In this document: positions 1 through 5,056 of the stretch, piece after piece
How the letters are laid out: each line of letters opens with the position of its first letter
Numbering within the stretch: position 1 is the first letter of the stretch
NCBI GenBank assembly: GCA_934486965.1
Contig: CAKSQP010000110.1
Location: 1 to 5,056 of the forward strand
Origin: an uncultured Eubacteriales bacterium
GTDB taxonomy: Bacteria > Bacillota > Clostridia > Oscillospirales > UBA644
Reading direction: 5' to 3'
Length of the DNA stretch: 5,056 bases
Made by a program: the position numbers and the translations under genes
The notes under the pieces: generated by a model
Database searches by the model: none
Told to the model about the DNA's origin: nothing
Seen by the model: the letters and a program-made list of their open reading frames with translations, nothing else

Positions 1-927
1 TTATACCTCATAATGTTCCCCCTGAACCACGTTGTCGCGGCGAAAAGCTCCGTTCACCGCATTGAGCACCCGCTTTTTGTCCGCCGACCACAAAGGCGCA
101 ATCAAATATTTTTTGTCGCCGTCCCCGGTGAGCCTGTGAACGGTCATTTGGGGCGGCAGACGCCGAACGCACTCCTCCAAGGCGGAAATATATTCCTCCA
201 TGCTCATAACCTCAAATTCCCCGGCGGCGTACTGCTCCGCCATATCGGTTCCCCGAAGAACGTGAAGAAGCTGAAGCTTTATGCCGTCGGCGCCGCTTTT
301 GCCGATGTAACCGGCGGTCTGCGCCGCCATTTCCGGCGTTTCGCCCGGCAGCCCGATTATCATGTGAACCACGGTGTAAAGCCCAGCCGCTTTACAGTTC
401 TTCACCGCTTTGTCGAACACGGAAAGGTCGTATCCCCGGCGGATTTTCTCCGCGGTTTGCTCGTGGATAGTCTGCAAACCGAGTTCGACCCATACGGGCT
501 TTATTTTGTTGAGTTTTTCAAGCAGGTCACAAACATCGTCGGGAAGACAGTCGGGGCGGGTCGCAATCGACAAAATCTCGATATCGGGGTGGCTTATCGC
601 TTCGGTGAAAATCTTTTCGAGATAGTCTGCGGGAGCGTAAGTATTGGTAAACGCCTGAAAATATGCGATATATTTCCCGTTTTTGATTTTTTTCGAGACC
701 TTTTTCTTTGCCTCTTCAATCTGATCGTAAATAGACAGGGAAGAATTTGCGGCAAAGTCGCCCGAACCTCCCGCACTGCAAAAAATACAGCCGCCGACGC
801 CGACTTTTCCGTCCCTGTTCGGGCAGGTCATGTTCCCGTTCAGGGATATTTTGTATATTTTTTCTCCGTACGTCCTTTTTAGGTATCCGCTCAGGTCGTT
901 ATACGGCTTTATTTCGCTTTTTTCCAT
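1..927 (-). CDS. TIGR01212-family radical SAM protein (YtqA/YhcC type)
   Basis: This complete gene of 308 residues encodes a cytoplasmic radical SAM enzyme of the YtqA/YhcC family, within the wider Elp3/MiaB/NifB group. The N-terminal cluster-binding cysteines are C35, C47 and C50, set in TCPNRDG...GGCIFC, which is the family's distinctive Cx11CxxC rather than the usual CxxxCxxC. Further family blocks are ATRPDCLPDD (122-131), VELGLQT (147-153), HMIIGLPGET (188-197), the LLHVLRGT segment (220-227) and HRLTGDG (264-270). The length matches the family. The start is the ATG at 925-927, 2 bp after the luxS stop. No good Shine-Dalgarno sequence precedes it, so translation is probably coupled to luxS. 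The reaction is not evident from sequence. As I recall, B. subtilis YtqA has been linked to biosynthesis of the wobble-uridine modification mnm5s2U in tRNA, but extending that here is inference. The family call is secure; the substrate is not. Confidence 0.93.
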   Translation of the reverse strand: MEKSEIKPYNDLSGYLKRTYGEKIYKISLNGNMTCPNRDGKVGVGGCIFCSAGGSGDFAANSSLSIYDQIEEAKKKVSKKIKNGKYIAYFQAFTNTYAPADYLEKIFTEAISHPDIEILSIATRPDCLPDDVCDLLEKLNKIKPVWVELGLQTIHEQTAEKIRRGYDLSVFDKAVKNCKAAGLYTVVHMIIGLPGETPEMAAQTAGYIGKSGADGIKLQLLHVLRGTDMAEQYAAGEFEVMSMEEYISALEECVRRLPPQMTVHRLTGDGDKKYLIAPLWSADKKRVLNAVNGAFRRDNVVQGEHYEV

Positions 928-929
928 GA

Positions 930-1409
930 TTATTCGGGATAAACCGTTCTTTCTTCGGAATATTCGGACAAAACCTTATCGTAATATTTTCGGCAATAGA
1001 ATTTTGCAAATTCGAGATTTAAGTCGAGATAATTCCCGCAGTCCCGCGCCGACGCTCCCGGAATTTTACCTTCATAACCGATACAGAATTCCATGCATCT
1101 CTTTACAAGTCCGAAAATATCTTTCGGATAAAGGTCTCCCGAAACAATAAGATAAAAGCCCGTGCGACAGCCCATAGGTCCGAAATATATGATCTTTTCA
1201 GCCCATTCTCTGTCGTTGCGCAGAAACGTCGCGGCAAGGTGTTCTGTTGCGTGGACCGCAGCGGTGTCCATTGCGGGCTCTTTATTCGGGATTGTAAATC
1301 TCAAATCAAAGGTCGTTACGATATTTTCTCCGACCTTATCTTTTCTTGAAACATAAATTCCTTCTTTTAATTTTTCGTGGTTTACTTCAAAACTCGGTAT
1401 CTTTTTCAT
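930..1409 (-). CDS. luxS: S-ribosylhomocysteine lyase (LuxS)
   Basis: LuxS is a cytoplasmic metalloenzyme that splits S-ribosylhomocysteine into homocysteine and DPD, the precursor of autoinducer-2, and so recycles the by-product of SAM-dependent methylation. The protein has 159 residues, the usual family length. Visible motifs are the metal-binding HxxEH (H53, H57, with general-base E56), the catalytic Cys C81 in GPMGCRTGFYL, the third metal ligand C124 in GASARDCGNY, and the N-terminal substrate region NHEKLKEGIYVSRKD. The open frame extends upstream to a TTG at 1466, but I place the start at the ATG at 1407-1409. A GGAG site lies 7 nt before it, MKKIPSF matches the normal LuxS N-terminus, and the TTG falls inside the -35 box of the promoter. 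Another ATG at 1413-1415 is too close to that GGAG. The His usually found in the Y-x-x-H segment after the third ligand is L130 here. The radical SAM gene follows after 2 bp. Confidence 0.97.
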   Translation of the reverse strand: MKKIPSFEVNHEKLKEGIYVSRKDKVGENIVTTFDLRFTIPNKEPAMDTAAVHATEHLAATFLRNDREWAEKIIYFGPMGCRTGFYLIVSGDLYPKDIFGLVKRCMEFCIGYEGKIPGASARDCGNYLDLNLEFAKFYCRKYYDKVLSEYSEERTVYPE

Positions 1410-1416
1410 TTTCATT

Positions 1417-1420
1417 CTCC
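1417..1420 (-). promoter_or_regulatory. luxS ribosome binding site
   Basis: GGAG on the minus strand lies 7 nt before the ATG at 1409 but only 1 nt before the ATG at 1415. The spacing therefore selects the start at 1409, giving the normal MKKI LuxS N-terminus. Confidence 0.8.
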
Positions 1421-1437
1421 GTGATCTTATTCGTTTG

Positions 1438-1466
1438 ATTTTACCATATCCGAGAGGCAAAGTCAA
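1438..1466 (-). promoter_or_regulatory. sigma-A-type promoter of luxS
   Basis: Read on the minus strand, a -35 box TTGACT (1466-1461) and a -10 box TAAAAT (1443-1438) are separated by exactly 17 bp. The bases TGG just before the -10 box also form an extended -10 element. Transcription should begin near 1431, giving a leader of roughly 22 nt before luxS, which leaves no room for a riboswitch. The -35 box overlaps the stop codon (1465-1463) of the upstream spoIID-like gene, so luxS and the radical SAM gene can be expressed independently of that gene. Confidence 0.85.
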
Positions 1467-2425
1467 GAAAAATCGGAGTCGGGAACGGTCTTTATTTCAA
1501 CATCTGTATAGTAATATTTCAGAATTTCCTCATAAGTATAACCCTGTTTTGCAAGACAGCCCGCCCCGTATTCACTGAGTCCGAGACAAAGCCCTTTTCC
1601 TTTCGAAGTGAAAATTATATTGCCGTCTTTGGCTCTGAACGCGAAATTTATGGACTGAACTCCCGTTTCTTTGCAAAAATCCGCACCCGAAATTTCTTTC
1701 CCGAAAACGCTTATTTTCTTTACGGCGCCGCTGTCGGTCCTGTCGGTTATTTTAATGTTGTTTATGTTTTTTTCACCGTCACACCCCCATACCGTGACCG
1801 CTTTTCCGTAAAAATCGTTTAACGGTATCGAAATTTCGGACGAAAATCCCGCGCATTTTACGTCCCAGAAACTTTCTTTTGATTTGAGATAGGGCAGGTC
1901 GCCTATAATATCCGATGCGTTTTCGGTTTTGCCTGAGGAAAAAGCCGTCCGTGCGCCGATGATTGCCTGTCCCTTGTAAAAAACGGCGTTTCCGATAACT
2001 TCCGAAATAAGGGCGAGAACTCTGTTTTTTTCGCTTTCCGAAAGTTTTCGTTCGGGTTCGGATAGACTGTTGCAGTCGGCGCAATCGGTACACAAAAACG
2101 CGTCGGGGTGCTTTTCTTTCGAGAAGGTCCTGTCATAGAGCATATCACTGCAAACAGCGCAGGCGACCGCCTTTACCGCTTCGTCGCAAAGACCGTCGGC
2201 ACCGTCCGAAACGATTTGCCTGTATATACAATCCGCAAGACTTCCGTCCTTTATCTGCTTTGTTTCGGCGTCGTATATTTTGACCGTTATATCTTTTGTT
2301 ACCTTGTAATCTTTATTTTCAAAGACCGTCGCTTCGTTCTCTTTCGGGAAAAACAGACCGCAGGCAAACGGCAGGGAAAGAAAGAACACCGTAAGTATAA
2401 GCACCGTGATGATTTTCGACCGCAT
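1463..2425 (-). CDS. SpoIID/LytB-domain protein, divergent, Cys-rich
   Basis: A 320-residue exported or membrane-anchored protein with an N-terminal hydrophobic segment (about 5-20) and a SpoIID domain. SpoIID is a lytic transglycosylase that cuts denuded peptidoglycan glycan strands during forespore engulfment, working with SpoIIP and SpoIIM. Matching blocks are DEAVKA (81-86), where E82 sits at the catalytic Glu of EALKA; H106 and C112...C118, at the spacing of the zinc site described for C. difficile SpoIID (H-x5-C-x4-H-C); FSSGKTENASDIIG (162-175), aligned to FHSTSGG-T-NAEDVWG; and LGLSEYGA (281-288), followed by G-Y-T-Y-E-E-I-L-K-Y-Y-Y. Several normally conserved residues differ: the second zinc His is D117, the His of GHGxGMSQYGA is L279, and the FHST His is absent. 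There are 13 cysteines, including C112-x2-C115-x2-C118. The start is the ATG at 2425, with AGGAGG 7 nt upstream. It may be this organism's SpoIID or a specialised paralogue, so no gene symbol is assigned. Confidence 0.85.
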   Translation of the reverse strand: MRSKIITVLILTVFFLSLPFACGLFFPKENEATVFENKDYKVTKDITVKIYDAETKQIKDGSLADCIYRQIVSDGADGLCDEAVKAVACAVCSDMLYDRTFSKEKHPDAFLCTDCADCNSLSEPERKLSESEKNRVLALISEVIGNAVFYKGQAIIGARTAFSSGKTENASDIIGDLPYLKSKESFWDVKCAGFSSEISIPLNDFYGKAVTVWGCDGEKNINNIKITDRTDSGAVKKISVFGKEISGADFCKETGVQSINFAFRAKDGNIIFTSKGKGLCLGLSEYGAGCLAKQGYTYEEILKYYYTDVEIKTVPDSDFS

Positions 2426-2432
2426 TTTGAGA

Positions 2433-2438
2433 CCTCCT
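2433..2438 (-). promoter_or_regulatory. ribosome binding site of the spoIID-like gene
   Basis: A full AGGAGG on the minus strand lies 7 nt before the ATG at 2425. This fixes the start just before the hydrophobic signal or anchor segment. Confidence 0.88.
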
Positions 2439-2447
2439 TTTTTCTAA

Positions 2448-2476
2448 AATATATGCCGTAAAGGAAATGTATATGA
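2448..2476 (-). promoter_or_regulatory. possible sigma-E (sporulation) promoter of the spoIID-like gene
   Basis: On the minus strand, TCATATA (2476-2470) and CATATATT (2455-2448) are separated by 14 bp. This resembles the sigma-E consensus of an ATATT-like -35 box and a CATACAnT-like -10 box. In B. subtilis spoIID belongs to the sigma-E regulon. Transcription would begin near 2441, just upstream of the AGGAGG site. The region is AT-rich, so a chance match is possible, but I see no comparably good sigma-A promoter facing this way. Confidence 0.5.
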
Positions 2477-2499
2477 TTTATGAATTTTGAGCGTTTGTC

Positions 2500-2528
2500 T
2501 TGACTATTACCGAAAAATGGTATATACT
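2500..2528 (+). promoter_or_regulatory. sigma-A-type promoter of the LRR-protein operon
   Basis: TTGACT (2500-2505) and TATACT (2523-2528) are separated by 17 bp. Transcription should start near 2535, giving a leader of about 30 nt before the ATG at 2566. It lies back-to-back with the putative sigma-E promoter of the spoIID-like gene. Overlapping AT-rich matches such as TATAAA at 2528-2533 have poorer spacing. Confidence 0.8.
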
Positions 2529-2553
2529 ATAAAATAAGAAAGAGTTGTTTTTC

Positions 2554-2559
2554 GGAGGT
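2554..2559 (+). promoter_or_regulatory. ribosome binding site of the LRR protein
   Basis: GGAGGT is placed 6 nt before the ATG at 2566-2568. It decides the start against the in-frame TTG at 2545, which lies upstream of this site and close to the predicted transcription start. Confidence 0.85.
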
Positions 2560-2565
2560 GCATTG

Positions 2566-4488
2566 ATGAACGACGCAAATAAGACCGATAAGCAAAAAAA
2601 GATAGTTTCAAAGGCGGATAAAAAAGAAAACGAATCGAAGAGATCCGAAAAGATAAAGGGGCATTACGCCCGCACTTTTTACTATTCGTTTCTTATTTCG
2701 TTTATCGTTTTCGGACTTATCGCCATATTTATATTTATATATTCTCAGGACAAGAACTTTTTCGGTTTCAGCCAGCGGTATTACGACAGAGCGACTTCGT
2801 ACATTGAAAAAGGCGATATTCAGTCTGCGCAAAAGGAACTTGAAGCGTGCCTGAAGTTCGACGAAACTTATACGAGAGCGAGAACTCTTCTTGCGGATAT
2901 TTATATGCAGGATAAGAACTACGCCGACGCGGAAAGGATCCTTGCCCGCAGTATCGAACTCAATCCGAGAAATATAGACTCCTACCTCGAATATATAAAA
3001 GCCCTTGCGTTGCAGGGTAAATTTCAGGCGGCGTTCGACTTTATAAACGGGATCGATTCGAGTTATATGTCGATGAAAGTCCTTGAAAAACTGCCGTCGT
3101 CCCCGACTGTCTCTCCCGCTTCGGGAAACTATGACTCCGCAATAGAAATAACGATGACCGCCGACGAAGGCTGTAAGATATATTACACGACCGACGGCTC
3201 CGCGCCCGATTTCGAAAGCAGTGTATACGACGGAAACCCGATAAAACTTGAGCGCAATTCGATAAATCTGCGTGCAGTCGCGGCTTCGGAAGACGGTTAT
3301 ATAAGCAACGAATATAACGCCGTTTTCAGCGTTTATAACAGCAATTCCGAATATAAATTCGTCGATCCGAAAGTCGAGGCTATTGTCAGAATACTGATAA
3401 ACAAGCCGAAGGGAACCGTTTTTTACGGCGACCTTGAAAGAATAACCGCATTTACGAACGCAACGAAAGAGACTTCGGCGGTGTCCGGACAGATCTCAAC
3501 TCTTGAAGACCTTGCGGCGATTCCGAATCTGACCTCCGTTATCCTGCACGGAGAGACGGGAATAAGCGATTTTTCGATACTTCCGTCTTTGCTTAACGTA
3601 AAGGAACTTGATCTTACAAACTGCAAGATCGCGTCAAAAGCCCTTGAATATATTTCTTCGATGACGTGGCTTGAAAGTCTTGTCCTCGACAGAAATACCG
3701 TTTCCGACGCAGAACCGCTGTCGAAACTCGTTAAACTCAAGAGCCTTTCGGTAAGCGACAATAACATTAAAGATATTTCCGTTATTTCGGGACTTTCGTC
3801 TCTCTCGGAAATAAATATTTCCAAAAACTTTATTCAGGATATTTCCGCGATGTCCTCGATGACGAGACTCAAGACCGCGGATATTTCCGACAACCTCGTA
3901 ACGACCGTTTCGGCGCTTTCCGAACTTTCGTCGCTGAAGACTCTCAACGCTTCGGGAAACCAACTTTCTTCCGTTGAAGCGCTTCGCCGTCTGACATCGC
4001 TTACGTCTCTTGATATTTCAAACAACAAACTTTACAACATAAGTTCGCTTTCGGCAATGTCTTCGCTTACAAACCTTGATATTTCCTCGAACGCCGTAAC
4101 TTCTCTCGAAAGTATTTCGACTCTTTCGAATCTGACGACGCTTAACGTCAGCGGTAATAAAATTTCCGATTACGGAGTGCTTTCGGGAACGAATATCAAA
4201 CATCTTGTTGCGGCAAACGCCGAAATGAACGATTCCGCGCTTGCGTCCGTAGCGAAACTTTCGAGACTTCAGACTCTCGATGTGAGAAACAACAGTATTT
4301 TCGACGTTTCTCCGCTTACGTCTCTCGGAAATCTTACGACGCTCAATATAAGCGGCAATTATCCGAAAAATATTTCGGCGCTTGCGGGCTGTAAGAAACT
4401 CGACAGCGTTACCTGCTCAAATTCAACGGTGAGCGATTCCGACCTTTATGCTCTTAAAAACAAGGGTATAACGGTAATAACGAACTGA
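2566..4488 (+). CDS. membrane-anchored TPR / chitobiase-C-like / leucine-rich-repeat protein
   Basis: A 640-residue protein with a modular layout. Residues 1-37 are Lys/Glu-rich and presumably cytoplasmic, and 38-60 form one transmembrane anchor (FYYSFLISFIVFGLIAIFIF), so the rest should face outward. TPR-like helices occupy about 70-163 (YYDRATSYIEKGDIQSAQKELE, then LLADIYMQDKNYADAERILARSIELNP). Residues 180-256 resemble the chitobiase C-terminal beta-sandwich (CHB_HEX_C), with the signature KIYYTTDGSAPD. Residues 264-295 resemble the cap commonly found before bacterial LRRs (FVDPKVEAIVRILI...DLERITAF). About 14 internalin/SDS22-type LRRs follow from 311, with consensus LsxLxxLxxLdISxNxI and a 22-residue period. 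No LPXTG signal, enzyme motif or second membrane segment is visible. Such domains usually bind proteins or glycans, so a surface scaffold or adhesin role is inferred, not shown. The start follows GGAGGT; the next gene begins 8 bp after the stop. Confidence 0.9.
   Translation: MNDANKTDKQKKIVSKADKKENESKRSEKIKGHYARTFYYSFLISFIVFGLIAIFIFIYSQDKNFFGFSQRYYDRATSYIEKGDIQSAQKELEACLKFDETYTRARTLLADIYMQDKNYADAERILARSIELNPRNIDSYLEYIKALALQGKFQAAFDFINGIDSSYMSMKVLEKLPSSPTVSPASGNYDSAIEITMTADEGCKIYYTTDGSAPDFESSVYDGNPIKLERNSINLRAVAASEDGYISNEYNAVFSVYNSNSEYKFVDPKVEAIVRILINKPKGTVFYGDLERITAFTNATKETSAVSGQISTLEDLAAIPNLTSVILHGETGISDFSILPSLLNVKELDLTNCKIASKALEYISSMTWLESLVLDRNTVSDAEPLSKLVKLKSLSVSDNNIKDISVISGLSSLSEINISKNFIQDISAMSSMTRLKTADISDNLVTTVSALSELSSLKTLNASGNQLSSVEALRRLTSLTSLDISNNKLYNISSLSAMSSLTNLDISSNAVTSLESISTLSNLTTLNVSGNKISDYGVLSGTNIKHLVAANAEMNDSALASVAKLSRLQTLDVRNNSIFDVSPLTSLGNLTTLNISGNYPKNISALAGCKKLDSVTCSNSTVSDSDLYALKNKGITVITN
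3703..4164 (+). repeat. seven in-register 66-bp leucine-rich-repeat units
   Basis: Inside the LRR gene, residues 380-533 form seven consecutive repeats of exactly 22 residues (66 bp each), beginning at residues 380, 402, 424, 446, 468, 490 and 512. Each carries the pattern L/I-x-x-L-xx-L-xx-L-x-I/V-S-x-N-x-I/V. The DNA copies have diverged, sharing mostly short pieces such as GATATTTC and CTTTCG, so this is an old protein repeat rather than a recent DNA duplication. Less regular repeats of 21 to 24 residues flank the block on both sides. Confidence 0.88.
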
Positions 4489-4496
4489 GGTGCTTT

Positions 4497-4919
4497 ATGA
4501 CTAACGGGCTGCCCGATGAAAACCTTGACGAACTTTTTTCGTATAACCCCGACATCAGACTGCGGGACGAAAGGATAAACGACGCCCCGATAACTCCCGA
4601 AAACAAAAATCTGCATATCCCGAAAGTCGAACTTGACAGAAAAGCGACGGGGGCTATGGTCAAAGGGATATTTTCGCTCTTTTTCTTCGTTATCTTTCCT
4701 GTCGCCGTTTCTGCGATAGTTTCGGGCGCGGCGTCATTAAAGGCCCCGAACCGGCACGGCAGGGCGAAAGCGGGAATTGCAATGGGGATAATTTCTCTGC
4801 TGCTTTTTGTCGGACTTGTCGCCGCCGTCGTCGTTTTTTACGATAAACTGCTGAGTTTTGAAGCCGTCGGCGGTCTTGTAAAGGATATCGAAGAGTTCAT
4901 TGCGGGTATTTTCAGATGA
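4497..4919 (+). CDS. small two-TM membrane protein, DUF4190-like
   Basis: A 140-residue protein with an acidic, polar N-terminal region (1-50), a first hydrophobic segment at about 53-79, a basic loop (LKAPNRHGRAKAG, 81-93), a second hydrophobic segment at about 92-115 and a short amphipathic tail. The arrangement SGAASLK...HGRAKAGIAMGIISLLLF resembles the paired-helix DUF4190 type, in which a Gly/Ala-rich helix, a basic loop containing a G-x-A-x-A-G-I-like stretch and a second helix recur. I make that match by eye only. The start ATG is 8 bp after the LRR gene's stop, and its GAGGTG ribosome site (4487-4492) overlaps that stop, so the two genes are co-transcribed and probably translationally linked. 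Function is unknown; a partner of the LRR protein in the membrane is inference from operon position. Confidence 0.82.
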   Translation: MTNGLPDENLDELFSYNPDIRLRDERINDAPITPENKNLHIPKVELDRKATGAMVKGIFSLFFFVIFPVAVSAIVSGAASLKAPNRHGRAKAGIAMGIISLLLFVGLVAAVVVFYDKLLSFEAVGGLVKDIEEFIAGIFR

Positions 4920-5056
4920 TGTTTTCTCTTTTGTTTCCGGAGGAACTCGGAGAAGAATATCTTCCCGATCCCGCAATGGAAGAATTCCGCTCCGATATGA
5001 AAACGTTTTTTTCGGGCGTTTCCTCAAACGTTCCCGAAAAATTCGGCGTCATACCT
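4916..5056 (+). CDS. hypothetical protein, N-terminal part only (runs off the window)
   Basis: The first 47 codons of an open frame continue past the right edge. It begins with ATGATG, whose first ATG overlaps the preceding TGA stop as ATGA, a typical coupled-translation junction. No strong Shine-Dalgarno site precedes it; a GGAGG at 4938-4942 lies inside the frame and has no start codon at a usable distance. The visible protein starts MMFSLLFPEELGEEYLPDP and is acidic, without a signal peptide or membrane segment, so it is probably cytoplasmic. I do not recognise a family from this fragment. The second ATG (4919) is an equally possible start. Codon use (TTC, CCC, TCG, GAA) is like that of the upstream genes. 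Confidence 0.7.
   Translation, partial: MMFSLLFPEELGEEYLPDPAMEEFRSDMKTFFSGVSSNVPEKFGVIP

Noticed and set aside
13..882. Plus-strand open frame of 289 codons opposite the radical SAM gene
   Set aside because: It is antisense to a gene with clear family motifs, has no ribosome site, and its translation is Arg/Phe/Val-rich with no recognisable domain. It is a shadow of the minus-strand codon pattern.
1410..1437. Riboswitch or T-box leader ahead of luxS
   Set aside because: The predicted leader is only about 22 nt, too short for any known structured leader.
1410..1466. 19-residue N-terminal extension of LuxS from a TTG start
   Set aside because: The TTG lies in the -35 box of a near-perfect promoter, the extension does not look like LuxS, and a GGAG site is correctly spaced for the ATG at 1409.
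2353..2370. Possible lipoprotein signal (LPFAC) in the SpoIID-like protein
   Set aside because: Residues before C22 are Pro-Phe-Ala, which does not fit the usual lipobox L-[AST]-[GA]-C. A plain signal anchor, as in SpoIID, is more likely.
2545..2565. Upstream TTG start for the LRR protein (adds seven residues)
   Set aside because: The GGAGGT site lies within this stretch and is correctly spaced for the ATG at 2566; no ribosome site precedes the TTG.
3423..3824. Minus-strand open frame of 133 codons opposite the LRR gene
   Set aside because: It has no ribosome site or known motif, and its Ser/Leu/Arg bias is explained by the repeated TTTCG-type codons on the other strand.
3703..4164. Regular 66-bp periodicity that could suggest a CRISPR or satellite array
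   Set aside because: The period is in frame with a continuous coding sequence and encodes leucine-rich repeats; the units are diverged in DNA and there are no unique spacers between identical repeats.
4737..5027. Minus-strand open frame of 96 codons across the small membrane gene and the partial gene
   Set aside because: It spans two plus-strand genes that show coupled starts, lacks a ribosome site, and encodes a low-complexity Lys/Arg-rich product.

Overview
The window looks like chromosomal DNA of a low-to-moderate GC Firmicute, most likely an endospore-forming or formerly endospore-forming member of the Clostridia. The reasons are strong AGGAGG-type ribosome binding sites, textbook TTGACT/TATAAT-like promoters, a SpoIID-family protein and a clostridial-type LuxS. 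Genus or species cannot be read from this sequence. No mobile element, CRISPR array, tRNA or rRNA is visible, and the genes are closely packed.

The window splits around a divergent intergenic region of about 140 bp (2426-2565). Leftward from it, on the minus strand, lie a SpoIID/LytB-family protein (1463-2425), luxS (930-1409) and a YtqA/YhcC-type radical SAM protein (1-927). The spoIID-like gene is preceded by a sequence resembling a sigma-E (mother-cell sporulation) promoter. luxS has its own near-consensus sigma-A promoter, whose -35 box overlaps the spoIID-like stop codon. The radical SAM gene starts 2 bp after the luxS stop without a clear Shine-Dalgarno site, so it is probably translated by coupling to luxS.

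Rightward, on the plus strand, a sigma-A-like promoter (2500-2528) drives a 640-residue membrane-anchored protein that combines TPR repeats, a chitobiase C-terminal-like beta-sandwich and about 14 internalin-type leucine-rich repeats (2566-4488). It is followed after 8 bp by a 140-residue protein with two membrane segments (4497-4919). A further gene overlaps that one by 4 bp and runs off the right edge (4916-5056). These three genes appear to form one operon of unknown function.

The best candidates for something new are the unusual LRR fusion protein with its small membrane partner, and the SpoIID-like protein. The latter keeps the catalytic-type Glu but has lost several otherwise conserved residues, and it has gained a Cys-x2-Cys-x2-Cys cluster. 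LuxS and the radical SAM protein are ordinary family members whose coupling is worth noting.
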